The notes: a model not told the origin generated them from the letters alone. Positions 5,735-13,684 are shown, counted from the first letter of the stretch. The stretch is 13,684 nt of DNA from SOIV01 sp964435925 (GCA_964435925.1 CAYTBG010000082.1:1-13684), one strand, 5' to 3'. Program-made: numbers and translations.

Positions 5735-8113
5735 CTATCGATTATTCTTCTTTAATTTTTGCTGAAGTTGTTGGCCCTTTCGAAGCTCTTCATAATACTT
5801 ATCCGTTTGACCAAGGCGATTGTAGATATCGGCCAGTATAAAATGGGCTAAGGGTGCATATTCTGATTCAGGGGCCAACTCCAATCCTTTTTTGGCAAAC
5901 CGTACTACCTCGTCAAAGTTTTCACCCAAATCTAAGTATGCTTTTGCCAGGAAAAGGTATCCGTTAGCAAAGTCTTTTTTATGTTTGATGGCTTCCTTGA
6001 AATGTTCGATCCCCTTATGCATATTGCCCGTCTTCACATAAAGTTTTGCCAGATTGAAATGGGCAGGATAGGCTGCTGGATGCAATTCGATTTCCTTTTT
6101 ATATTCTTCTACTGCTCGGCGCAGATCATTCCTCTCTTCATAAACCAAGGCCAGGTTGAAATGGCCATCTGGAATATGGAGTCTCATTTCCAGGGCTTTT
6201 TTGAATTCTGCCTCTGCCTGTTCCAGCATGTCTTTTTCTAAATAAGCTGTCCCCAACAGATTGTGAGCCATAGAGCTCCGTTCAGGCTCTAAATCGATTG
6301 CCTTTTGCAAATAAAATATGGCCCTATCTATATCATCCATTTTCATGTATATTTCTCCAAGGTTATAGGCAGGTTTATGGTCTCGAGGATCTAATTGCAT
6401 TAACCTTTCGTACCCAGTGATGGCTTCCTCGTATTTTTTTAGCCGCTTGTAAGCGTGGGCTAGACTGAATATAGCCGCCTCGTATTCCGGGTCAATCTTC
6501 AACGCTTCTTTACATTCTTCGATTGCCTCTTCGAGTTTGTTCGTTTTTAAAAAGATCCGAGCCCGGACTCGACGCGCTTCCTTAATCAGAGGGTCTTCTT
6601 CTATAACCTCTGTTATTCTCTCTAATGCCCTCTCCAGTTTATCTTCGGCAAAGTTTCCTTCAGCCATTTTTATTTTATTAAAGAGATGGATTTTATCTTT
6701 CGGGTCTGGTAGATCTCCTGTCTTTCTTAGTTTCGATTGGGAAGTAAAGCCTCCAACATAGCCCAAAGCCATAAGCTTTTCCATAGCCTCTTCATCCAGC
6801 TTTTGGGGTCCCTTCTCCTCAATCCCTTCTGCAGACATCTTTTCCAGCAGACTGTTTAGCTTTTCTTCAAATTGCTTTCCTATTCCAATTTCTTGTTTGT
6901 AGATATTGGTAAGCTCGTTTGGATCGTTAACAATATCGTAGAGCTCAGGCCTTGGCGCTTGAATATATTTGTACCGGGAGTTCTGGAGGCTTTTCAACTC
7001 GCTCCAGCCATAATGATATCGTGGATAATAACTTTCACTGTAAGCAAAACGTTCTTGTTTCAAGTTTTCATCCAAAATCAGTGGGAGAAGGCTCTCCCCC
7101 TGGACTTCACTGGGAAGAGGTAGGCCGAGTATCTGCAGCAGGGTGGGCATGATATCAACGGTTTCCACACGTGCATTGACCTTCTTAGCCCTTAAATTTT
7201 GAGAAGGGAAGTGGATGATTAAAGGAACAGAGGTGGCTACGTTATAAATAAAGAAGCCGTGAGCGTTTTCTTTATGTTGTCCAAGGCTTTCTCCATGATC
7301 ACCTACTATCACTATCAAGGTGTTTTCTAAAACGTCTTTTTCGATGAGTTTATCCAGCACTTTTCCGATCAACTCATCAACATAGGCTATCTCGCCATCA
7401 TAGAGCCCCCATTTCCTCTTCGAAAATCTGGTTTTGTATGGTTCAGGCGGTTCATAAGGAGTATGGGGGTCGTAAAGATGAATCCAGCTGAAAAATTTCT
7501 TCTGGTAATTTTTTTCAAACCACTCAAAAAATGCTTCTATGACTTCTCCCCCTTCTCGCTGAACAGAATCGAGGGATATCCTTTTATATTTCGCAAAATC
7601 GAAGTTATCGTAATAATAGTCGATTCCCTGGTCCAATCCCCACCGAGAATCGACAACAAAGGCTCCAACAAAGGCGCTAGTAGCCATACCGTGTACTTTG
7701 AGTACTTCTGCCAGGGTAGTCCTATCCGCTTCAAGGTAAAAGCCTCCGTTGTCCCTGACACCATGATAGAAGGGGTAAGTACCGGTGAATATGGAAGAAT
7801 GAGAAGGAAGAGTCAGGGTTACCTGACAAGTGGCATTTTTAAACAATATACCGGTCTCTGCAAGCCTGTCTATGTTGGGAGTTTCAGCTTTATCGTAACC
7901 GTAACACCCCAAATGGTCGGCTCTGGTCGTATCCAGGGTAAAAAAGAGGATGTTAAGCTCCGAAACATCAAGAGGTTTCATTAAATTTTCTAATTCAGAG
8001 ATGTATCTATCCTCTTTTGTAGGAAGGAATCTGGTCAAGGTGAAAAAAAGTATCAAAACAGCAGCCAAAGCTCCTATTAATATAAAAAAGAGAGGCTTAC
8101 GGAAAAAAAGCAT
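5735..8113 (-). CDS. Membrane-anchored sulfatase-superfamily domain fused to TPRs
   Basis: The 792-residue protein has a membrane anchor at residues 7-27, so the rest should face the periplasm or exterior. Residues 52-405 are a sulfatase/alkaline-phosphatase-superfamily domain: NILFFTLDTTRADHLGCYGY (metal ligand D61), HLYDPHTPY at 212-220, and GDHGESLGQH at 271-280 (metal ligands D272 and H273). The nucleophile motif is T101-L-P-S-H105 with T110-G111, where classical sulfatases have C/S-x-P-S-R, the site that becomes formylglycine. Threonine in this place is typical of phosphoethanolamine and glycerophosphate transferases of the superfamily. Residues 476-785 carry about nine TPRs. The ATG has GGAG seven bases upstream. 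It lies 98 bases downstream of the PLP enzyme gene on the same strand. Substrate unknown; a phosphotransfer or phosphodiester reaction is as likely as sulfate hydrolysis. Confidence 0.88.
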   Translation of the reverse strand: MLFFRKPLFFILIGALAAVLILFFTLTRFLPTKEDRYISELENLMKPLDVSELNILFFTLDTTRADHLGCYGYDKAETPNIDRLAETGILFKNATCQVTLTLPSHSSIFTGTYPFYHGVRDNGGFYLEADRTTLAEVLKVHGMATSAFVGAFVVDSRWGLDQGIDYYYDNFDFAKYKRISLDSVQREGGEVIEAFFEWFEKNYQKKFFSWIHLYDPHTPYEPPEPYKTRFSKRKWGLYDGEIAYVDELIGKVLDKLIEKDVLENTLIVIVGDHGESLGQHKENAHGFFIYNVATSVPLIIHFPSQNLRAKKVNARVETVDIMPTLLQILGLPLPSEVQGESLLPLILDENLKQERFAYSESYYPRYHYGWSELKSLQNSRYKYIQAPRPELYDIVNDPNELTNIYKQEIGIGKQFEEKLNSLLEKMSAEGIEEKGPQKLDEEAMEKLMALGYVGGFTSQSKLRKTGDLPDPKDKIHLFNKIKMAEGNFAEDKLERALERITEVIEEDPLIKEARRVRARIFLKTNKLEEAIEECKEALKIDPEYEAAIFSLAHAYKRLKKYEEAITGYERLMQLDPRDHKPAYNLGEIYMKMDDIDRAIFYLQKAIDLEPERSSMAHNLLGTAYLEKDMLEQAEAEFKKALEMRLHIPDGHFNLALVYEERNDLRRAVEEYKKEIELHPAAYPAHFNLAKLYVKTGNMHKGIEHFKEAIKHKKDFANGYLFLAKAYLDLGENFDEVVRFAKKGLELAPESEYAPLAHFILADIYNRLGQTDKYYEELRKGQQLQQKLKKNNR

Positions 8114-8211
8114 TTTTTTTCTCCAAACTTATCCTTGATCGTTTTTTTTATTCTCAGAATCTTGCAAAACTCTCTGGTCTGCTTCGGTTCTCTTCAAATG
8201 TTATGAGAGTA

Positions 8212-9678
8212 CTAATCTTCCAAACCTGCATATTTACAGACGATTTCAACAGCTCGGACAAGGGATCTCACGCCCAATCTTGCGAATTCTTCGTTTAACT
8301 CTGCATTTTCATCCAGGGTACCCAACCCCGGACCGAGGAATATGTTCCCACTGTAGATAAGAGCCGGGTAAATTCCCATCTCTTCCAGAGCGGATGCTAT
8401 AGGATGGGCTTTGATGAATAAATCTTCACTAGTAAAAATTGGTATCCCGAATTCACCATCTTCCCAAGTCCGTTCATAATTGAGTTCAGTCCCACCCATT
8501 GTATAGGATTTTGTGATGATGAGCTTGTCCTTGAACCTGCTCGGCTTGAGCGCGCTGAATTCTTCTGTAATGATATCGTGGTATTTATCGATAGGTCTCT
8601 TAATTTTATCTGGATCGTCACGTAAAGTTTTCAAGACTACAGTCAAGCCGACGACAGCATCCCTGCCTGGATCGCAAAGAGAGAAAAGAGCCTTGCTATG
8701 GGAGGAAACTTCACCATGTCTCTGACCGCCCAACCCTAAGCTCTTTCGAACAGGGACCATAATTTCCTCTTTTCCCACAATAAGGCCGCTTATAGGGGCG
8801 CGCGCCGCTTTATCCATGCTCCAAACCATGACATCCGCACCAATATCTTTAGGGGAAAGCCCTATAACAGGAAGGCAGCTGGCGCTGTCTACCAGATACG
8901 GAACATCATATTTGCCAGCAAGTTGCCCAATAAGTTTTTTAAGCTTTGGAACGCCGCTCTCATCTTTCTCGCCATACCCATATCCAGGGGTATCATAGCC
9001 AATGCTTTCGAAGCCTGCCAACATTTCTGCGTGCCGCTCAGCAACCTCCGCAATTCTCTCTATAGATTTTTCAGCATCTGTTCCTGTCATCAATGGGACA
9101 GGATTGAATTTTATCCCATGAACCTCATATTTGGTTCCAACAAGCCGGACAAATATCGAATCCAGATTCGGCAGGCTCTTCCCCTCCACGCCCAACTCTC
9201 CGGCTGAACAGCTTCTGTCAATAAAAAGATTTTTATACTTTGGGGGAAAAGGCCTTCCATACGCTGCCATAAAATCAAAATCTTCTCCGTAAGGTGCGAT
9301 ATACCTCGCTCTATAAGCATCTCCCTTCCTCAGAGTCGGTGGGGCAAATAGAGTTTCAAAACAGACCCGTAATGCTGCTTCGCATGTGTTTGTTACGGCG
9401 GCGTCATATTCATCACCATAAATGTCTTTAATGACCTCTCTTAGCTCATCTTCCACTTCTCTCACGGGCAGCACCGGGGTTTGATTTGCTTTAATAATCG
9501 CATCCAGGACATATTTTGGCAGCGGTCCGGGACAGGCTGAACTGCCCGGATATAATCCTATTTTATTCTTCAACTTATCCAGACCAAGTTCCTTTGCTGC
9601 TTTCCCTGCTTCTTCAAGAATCTTAGGTAGATTGTCATATATTTCTTGATACCATTGGAACCTGTATTTTGGTTTCAT
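8212..9678 (-). CDS. PLP-dependent fold-type-I enzyme, reaction unknown
   Basis: The 488-residue protein looks cytosolic, with no signal peptide. The fold-type-I core is visible: VTNTCEAAL at 95-103 (phosphate-cup region), YLVDSAS at 261-267 with D264 expected to contact the pyridine nitrogen, and VMVWSMDKAARAPISGLIVG at 283-302, where K290 is the likely Schiff-base lysine. The D-K-x-x-x-x-P-x-S-G-L-I-V-G context recalls the SelA / aminotransferase class V side of the superfamily, but selenocysteine synthesis genes are absent nearby and the C-terminal third (380-488) is not recognised. It may be a lyase, aminotransferase or sulfur/selenium-transfer relative. AGGAGG lies eight bases before the ATG, and a promoter is proposed at 9717-9745. 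It precedes the sulfatase-like gene and may share its transcript. Confidence 0.75.
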   Translation of the reverse strand: MKPKYRFQWYQEIYDNLPKILEEAGKAAKELGLDKLKNKIGLYPGSSACPGPLPKYVLDAIIKANQTPVLPVREVEDELREVIKDIYGDEYDAAVTNTCEAALRVCFETLFAPPTLRKGDAYRARYIAPYGEDFDFMAAYGRPFPPKYKNLFIDRSCSAGELGVEGKSLPNLDSIFVRLVGTKYEVHGIKFNPVPLMTGTDAEKSIERIAEVAERHAEMLAGFESIGYDTPGYGYGEKDESGVPKLKKLIGQLAGKYDVPYLVDSASCLPVIGLSPKDIGADVMVWSMDKAARAPISGLIVGKEEIMVPVRKSLGLGGQRHGEVSSHSKALFSLCDPGRDAVVGLTVVLKTLRDDPDKIKRPIDKYHDIITEEFSALKPSRFKDKLIITKSYTMGGTELNYERTWEDGEFGIPIFTSEDLFIKAHPIASALEEMGIYPALIYSGNIFLGPGLGTLDENAELNEEFARLGVRSLVRAVEIVCKYAGLED

Positions 9679-9716
9679 TTAAATGTCCTCCTTTTCATTC
9701 ATGTGCGTCCTTCTAA

Positions 9717-9745
9717 AGGATATGCAACTTCGTGTAAAATGTCAC
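9717..9745 (-). promoter_or_regulatory. Candidate sigma70-type promoter for the PLP enzyme gene
   Basis: Reading the minus strand, GTGACA (9745-9740) and TATCCT (9722-9717) match the -35 and -10 consensus at five and four of six positions with a 17-base spacer. A start point near 9710 would leave a leader of about 31 bases carrying the AGGAGG ribosome binding site. This is prediction by eye only. Confidence 0.4.
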
Positions 9746-9837
9746 CTTTTTGTTATGACAAATATGATGGATCGCTTCTCTTTCTTAAAAACTAGGAAGG
9801 GTAAGCAATTACTTAATATAAACGCAATTATTCCACT

Positions 9838-9986
9838 GTCATCGCGAGGAGGGAAGAAGATTCCTTCGCTTTGCTCGGAACAGGCTTTGCAATCTCGTCT
9901 TATTTAGTTGTCATTGCAAGGAGCATAGCGACACGGCATCTCAACCTTTTTACTAATTAAATTAGCCGCGCTTCGCCCGCAATGAC
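9838..9986. repeat. Composite palindromic interspersed repeat (MITE/REP-like)
   Basis: GTCATCGCGAGGAG at 9838-9851 recurs as GTCATTGCAAGGAG at 9910-9923 (12 of 14 bases), and its inverse GCAATGAC closes the block at 9979-9986. Between the last two, GCATAGCG (9923-9930) and the opposing CGCTTCGC (9969-9976) could extend the arms. At the centre of this second unit lies a CTAAT-TAA-ATTAG mini-hairpin. Elements beginning GTCATTGCGAGGAGCG and ending CGCTCGCAATGAC are, from memory, common dispersed palindromic repeats in many environmental bacteria. The block is more GC-rich than the surrounding intergenic DNA. It encodes no transposase, so it would be a passive element; at least two copies, one degraded, seem joined here. 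Confidence 0.65.
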
Positions 9987-10022
9987 ATTGTAAAAATACA
10001 CATCGCGTTTTCATTAGTAGTA

Positions 10023-10051
10023 TTGCATAAATATAAAGGCTATATTATACT
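10023..10051 (+). promoter_or_regulatory. Candidate sigma70-type promoter for the S9 peptidase gene
   Basis: TTGCAT (10023-10028) and TATACT (10046-10051) are separated by 17 bases; the -10 matches the consensus at five of six positions and the -35 only at TTG. A start near 10058 would give a leader of about 75 bases. The promoter lies 36 bases past the palindromic repeat, so insertion of the repeat spared it. Confidence 0.4.
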
Positions 10052-10132
10052 TTTTTTTTCATTTTTATGTACATGATTTAAGGGGAAAGAGAAATAAAAT
10101 TGAAAAAAGCAATAATTTTAGAGGAGGTTTCC

Positions 10133-12133
10133 ATGAAAAAAATTATTTTGAGCTGGGTTTTATTCCTTTTCTGTCTTAGCATTATTTATTCGCAGGATGC
10201 GAATCTCCGTCCAATGACTGTCGATGATGCATTGAATATGGTCCAGCTTAGAAACGTGCGAATGTCTCCAGACGGGAAATGGGTATTCTTTTCAAAATCG
10301 GAGCTGGATTGGGAAAAAAACAAGAGAAAGACGAAACACTTCATGATTCCAGCAAGCGGCGGTGAGGCCTTCCAATTTATTGGTGATGCAGGTGGCAGTT
10401 CATTCCAGTTTTCGCCCGATGGGAAATATCTCTCGTTTAAGCGAGCTGTGGATAAGAAAAACCAGATATTCGTCATGCGCCTCAAAGGCGGCGAAGCTGT
10501 TCAGCTCACCTCACACAAAAACAGTGTGGATTCTTATAAATGGTCTGCAGATGCAAATAAAATATTTTTTACGGCTGAAGAACCGATGAGCAAAGAAGAA
10601 CAGAAAGAATATGATTTGGGAGACGATGCGATCTTTGTCTTTGAAGGGCCGAACGGAAGAGAGGAAGCCCGTTGGCGAAACCTCTGGGTATTCAACCTTT
10701 CATCCAAAAAAGAAGTGCGAATAACGGACGAGGAACTTATTATCAACTCCTTCGATGTTTCTCCAGATGGAACACGAGTCGTATTCGCAGCAACAAAACA
10801 AGACACCGATAATTATTTCTATAGGTCTGAGCTCTATCTGGTTGATGTAAACAATTCGAAACCGGTTCGACTCACCAACAATAACGCTCCGGAAGGTAAT
10901 ATCCTGTGGGCTCCGGACGGGAAAGCATTTGTCTACCATTCCCCTTCTGACAAGGATTTCGACCTGACTCATGGCTTCCTCTGGATTATGAATCCAGATT
11001 CGGGTGAGAAGAAGAAACTGGAAGAACCGAACCAGGGCAATATTTCCAGCCTCGCCTGGACACCAGACGGCAAGAGTCTGTTATTCAACGAAGGAAGTCG
11101 TACAAATCTCAATCTCTATCGAGCCGATATCGCCACAGGAAGAATACATGACGTTACTAACATTGAAGGAACTCTCCGGGTTCTCGCTTTTTCGGAAGAT
11201 AGGACAAAGATGGCTTATTCTTATAGCGATTTCGACACTCCACCTGATCTGTATGTCTCTTCAGTGGGTAAATTAAATCCTCTTCGCTTGACTAACACAA
11301 ACCCATGGATAGAAAAGGAGCTTTTGTTGGCCAAGGGCAAAGTGATACGCTGGAAGAGCAAAGACGGGATGGAGATCGAGGGAGTTCTTTATGTGCCGGC
11401 AAACCATAAGAAAGGAAAAAAGCTCCCCTTAATAGTTACTATTCATGGTGGTCCGCCGGGGCACTTTTCTAATAGCTTCAGGACCGTATTTCATGTTTTC
11501 TCAGGGCTGGGATATGCCTCTCTCGGTCCAAATATTCGAGGCAGCGATAGCTACGGCGATGGCCTTTTATGCGCTCTGCAAGGAGATGTCGGTGGCGGTG
11601 AGTTCGATGATGTTATGTCAGGAGTAGACTACTTGATAGAGAAACGTATTGCAGATCCCGACAGGTTGGGAGTGCGGGGCTGGAGTTGGGGAGGAATCCT
11701 CGGCAGCTGGGTCATCACGCAGACCGACCGCTTTAAGGCGGCCTCTTTGGGAGCCATGGTCGGCAGCTGGACTGCGGAGTCAGGACCAGGCCTCAGCTTT
11801 GACCTCAAGCTTCATTACATCAGGGGAGCTCACTGGATAAACCCCGAGGATTGGCGCAAGGTTTCATCTCTCTGGTTCGTAAAAAATGTGACAACTCCTA
11901 CGCTTTTGCTCCATGGTGCGCGAGATGTGGTCAGCACTCCTAATCAAGCCATGATGTTTTTCCATGCGCTTAAAGAAATCGGCAAGGCTCCAGTACGGTA
12001 CATTAATTTTCTTCGAGAACCGCATGGATTTCGAGAGCCCCGGCATCAACGTCGACGCGACATAGAAGAGATTATATGGATGCAGAAATACATCCGCGGA
12101 ATAGATTGGAAACCATGGAAACGAAAAGAGTAA
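10133..12133 (+). CDS. Secreted S9-family (prolyl oligopeptidase-type) serine peptidase
   Basis: With this start the protein has 666 residues. Residues 1-20 form a signal peptide, so it acts in the periplasm or outside. Seven S-P-D-G-K-like strands at about residues 43, 92, 136, 208, 258, 308 and 352 mark a seven-bladed beta-propeller that screens substrates. The alpha/beta-hydrolase domain follows from about 400: HGGPPG at 438-443 (oxyanion region), GWSWGG at 516-521 with nucleophile S518, HGARD with D598, and EPHGF with H631 completing the triad. It should cleave short peptides, like dipeptidyl- or acylaminoacyl-peptidases of the family. ATG at 10133 is preferred because AGGAGG lies five bases upstream and the signal peptide then starts MKKII; an in-frame TTG at 10100 would add eleven residues without a good ribosome site. 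The downstream permease converges on it. Confidence 0.93.
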   Translation: MKKIILSWVLFLFCLSIIYSQDANLRPMTVDDALNMVQLRNVRMSPDGKWVFFSKSELDWEKNKRKTKHFMIPASGGEAFQFIGDAGGSSFQFSPDGKYLSFKRAVDKKNQIFVMRLKGGEAVQLTSHKNSVDSYKWSADANKIFFTAEEPMSKEEQKEYDLGDDAIFVFEGPNGREEARWRNLWVFNLSSKKEVRITDEELIINSFDVSPDGTRVVFAATKQDTDNYFYRSELYLVDVNNSKPVRLTNNNAPEGNILWAPDGKAFVYHSPSDKDFDLTHGFLWIMNPDSGEKKKLEEPNQGNISSLAWTPDGKSLLFNEGSRTNLNLYRADIATGRIHDVTNIEGTLRVLAFSEDRTKMAYSYSDFDTPPDLYVSSVGKLNPLRLTNTNPWIEKELLLAKGKVIRWKSKDGMEIEGVLYVPANHKKGKKLPLIVTIHGGPPGHFSNSFRTVFHVFSGLGYASLGPNIRGSDSYGDGLLCALQGDVGGGEFDDVMSGVDYLIEKRIADPDRLGVRGWSWGGILGSWVITQTDRFKAASLGAMVGSWTAESGPGLSFDLKLHYIRGAHWINPEDWRKVSSLWFVKNVTTPTLLLHGARDVVSTPNQAMMFFHALKEIGKAPVRYINFLREPHGFREPRHQRRRDIEEIIWMQKYIRGIDWKPWKRKE

Positions 12134-12149
12134 AAATAAAACTCTCCTT

Positions 12150-13586
12150 TTAATTCTCCCGTTGCTGGCTCTTGTTTAAATCTTGCCTGCTCTTTCCCCT
12201 CCAGTAGTAATAGACTGGAATCCCCAAAGCAGTAAATCCCAAGCCAGCTAAAGATTCGACCGGGTTTTCGATCAAGGTATTGATAAGAATTCCCAAGGCA
12301 GCAACGATAAAGACAATTGGCACGACTGGGTATCCCCAGGTCTTGTAGGGCCTCGGAAGGTCAGGGTATTTTCTCCTCAGTGTGAAAACTGAAGTAGCTG
12401 CGGTAATCCAAAAGATAATAGCGACAAACATCACGAACGTAAAGAGCTGCTCAAAGGTACCACTCAAGGTAAGAAAAAAAGCCCATATCGCTTGAATGAT
12501 AATGGCAAATCCGGGAGTGCGGAATCGCGGATGGACCTCTCCAACTTTTCGGAAAAAAAGTTTGTCTTTGGCCATAGCATAGTAAACACGGGGGCCGGTT
12601 AATATCGTTCCGTTTAATGAACCAAATACAGAAACCAACACTGCCGCAGATATCAAGGCTGCGGTAGTGCCACCGAAAAGAGCTGTGGTTGCCTTTTCTG
12701 CAATCCTGACCACACCCATCATTTCGCCAATAGAAAGGCCATAGAGATAGATATAATTTGTGAGGGCATAGATTATAATCAAGATGAGGGTGCCCAAAAC
12801 CAAAGAGAAAGGGAGATTTCGTTTGGGATTTTTGATCTCACCCGCAACGAAATTGAGATTGTTCCAGCCATCAAAGGCCCAGGATACGGCAACAAGAGCT
12901 ACTCCAAAGCCGATGATAAGCTGACTCAAACTCAAGCCTGTTGGATTCAGAGAAAAATCAACGGCTGTCCCTTTTCCGATCGTAAATCCTAAGGTAATGA
13001 TAGCCACGATGCTACCAATTTTGATCACGGTAAAAATATTTTGGACCATCTTCCCCAAGCCTACACCGATGTAATTAACAACAGATAAAAATATGATCAG
13101 AGCAATACCGACAAATTGCCCGAAGGATAGGGAATATTCAAAAGAATTATTAAAAACTCCTATTGCTGTGGAGAAAATGATCCTCCCGGTAGATAATGAA
13201 AGAAAGAAATAGCCAAAATACTCAGCAAAAGCCACCGCCAAGGCAGCGATAGATCCCGGTACATAAACTAAAAATAATATCCAGCCAAACAGAAACCCAG
13301 AAAGAGGACCGTATGCTTCTCTCAAATAGACATATTGACCTCCTGCCTCAGGCATAGCACCGCCAAGCTCTGCATAGGTTAAAGCCCCTGCCAGGGTAAG
13401 GAGGCCTCCTACAATCCAAGCTAGCAAGATCAGTCCAGCCGAGGGAATAGACCTGGCCATGATACCAGTCGTGAGAAAGATGCCGGAGCCAATGACTATT
13501 CCCACCAAAATCATGGTGGAATCGAATAGTCCAAGCTGACGAACGAGTCCTACCTTATTTTTCCCTTGCTCAGCTGGCTTATCCAT
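12150..13586 (-). CDS. APC-superfamily amino acid permease, LAT-like
   Basis: The 478-residue protein is almost wholly hydrophobic, with about twelve membrane helices, and sits in the inner membrane. VGIVIGSGIF at 28-37 is the broken first helix that binds the amino acid backbone in APC transporters. EAGGQYVYLREAYG at 80-93 and WAFDGWNNLNFVAGEIKNP at 236-254 are signatures of the L-type amino acid transporter (LAT/SteT) group, which moves neutral amino acids, often by exchange. The substrate cannot be fixed from sequence. AAGGAG at 13595-13600 lies eight bases before the ATG. No promoter is convincing in the remaining 84 bases to the window edge. It ends 16 bases from the convergent S9 peptidase stop, fitting peptide cleavage outside the cell followed by amino acid uptake. 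Confidence 0.93.
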   Translation of the reverse strand: MDKPAEQGKNKVGLVRQLGLFDSTMILVGIVIGSGIFLTTGIMARSIPSAGLILLAWIVGGLLTLAGALTYAELGGAMPEAGGQYVYLREAYGPLSGFLFGWILFLVYVPGSIAALAVAFAEYFGYFFLSLSTGRIIFSTAIGVFNNSFEYSLSFGQFVGIALIIFLSVVNYIGVGLGKMVQNIFTVIKIGSIVAIITLGFTIGKGTAVDFSLNPTGLSLSQLIIGFGVALVAVSWAFDGWNNLNFVAGEIKNPKRNLPFSLVLGTLILIIIYALTNYIYLYGLSIGEMMGVVRIAEKATTALFGGTTAALISAAVLVSVFGSLNGTILTGPRVYYAMAKDKLFFRKVGEVHPRFRTPGFAIIIQAIWAFFLTLSGTFEQLFTFVMFVAIIFWITAATSVFTLRRKYPDLPRPYKTWGYPVVPIVFIVAALGILINTLIENPVESLAGLGFTALGIPVYYYWRGKSRQDLNKSQQREN

Positions 13587-13684
13587 GAATCTTACTCCTT
13601 TCCCTCTTCAATCATGGAATTGTTAATTGCTATTTTGTTCCTTGAAATAGAATATAAGTTAAAAGCTCATAAAAGACCTAACGT

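Larger units (their letters stand above)
9679..10132. other. Long intergenic region between divergent PLP and S9 peptidase genes
   Basis: This 454-base gap holds the PLP gene promoter near its left end, a palindromic repeat element at 9838-9986 and the S9 peptidase promoter at 10023-10051. A plus-strand open frame at 9683-9907 runs through promoter and repeat sequence, has no ribosome binding site and reads as low-quality protein, so I treat it as non-coding. Confidence 0.6.

Noticed and set aside
7463..7984. Plus-strand open frame of 173 codons
   Set aside because: It is antisense to the conserved catalytic core of the sulfatase-fold gene; the minus-strand frame carries all motifs.
9683..9907. 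Plus-strand open frame of 74 codons in the long intergenic region
   Set aside because: It overlaps the proposed PLP gene promoter and the palindromic repeat, has no ribosome site, and its translation resembles no protein family.
10100..10132. Earlier in-frame TTG start for the S9 peptidase
   Set aside because: It would add eleven residues before a good signal peptide and lacks a well-spaced ribosome site; ATG at 10133 has AGGAGG five bases upstream.
12127..12145. AGAGT/ACTCT hairpin between the convergent peptidase and permease genes
   Set aside because: A five-pair AT-rich stem with a nine-base loop is too weak to call a bidirectional terminator.

Overview
The window is AT-rich bacterial chromosome with tightly packed, non-phage genes. 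The gene set is a separately encoded PyrB/PyrI aspartate transcarbamoylase, secreted TPR proteins with a carboxypeptidase-regulatory-like domain, a GWxTD-type protein, a sulfatase-like protein fused to TPRs, a secreted S9 peptidase and an LAT-type amino acid permease. From recall of these families it resembles a peptide-using member of the Acidobacteriota / Candidatus Aminicenantes group. That assignment is inference; no rRNA or marker gene is present to confirm it.

Layout. Bases 1-83 hold the last codons of a plus-strand gene that looks like an HD-GYP C-terminus, followed by about 280 bases without a convincing gene. Bases 363-2637 carry a minus-strand run: a secreted regulatory-like/TPR protein (288 aa), then pyrB, then pyrI. 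Divergent from it, at 2849-5726, are a GWxTD-type/TPR protein and a second secreted regulatory-like/TPR protein (305 aa). These converge on a minus-strand pair: a PLP-dependent fold-type-I enzyme of unknown reaction (8212-9678), followed downstream by a membrane-anchored sulfatase-superfamily/TPR protein (5735-8113). A 454-base gap (9679-10132) holds a palindromic repeat element and two candidate promoters. Then come the secreted S9 peptidase (10133-12133, plus) and, convergent with it, an amino acid permease (12150-13586, minus).

How the genes may work together. PyrB and PyrI form the allosteric enzyme of the committed step of pyrimidine synthesis. The S9 peptidase and the permease fit peptide breakdown outside the cytoplasm followed by amino acid uptake. 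The middle block (1771-2637 plus 2849-8113) is the least explained part. Four proteins predicted to be exported or membrane-anchored all carry TPR scaffolds, and two of them share one architecture, flanking the GWxTD-type protein. One carries a sulfatase-fold domain whose nucleophile position is threonine rather than the cysteine or serine that becomes formylglycine. This could be an envelope assembly or modification module, but no reaction can be assigned from sequence alone.

Regulatory signals: the GWxTD-type gene has an extended -10 (TGnTATAAT) ending only six bases before its GTG start, so it may be leaderless. pyrB starts with TTG behind a strong Shine-Dalgarno sequence. The S9 peptidase and the PLP enzyme each have a plausible sigma70-type promoter. 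I see no CRISPR array, tRNA, rRNA, intact transposase or phage gene.
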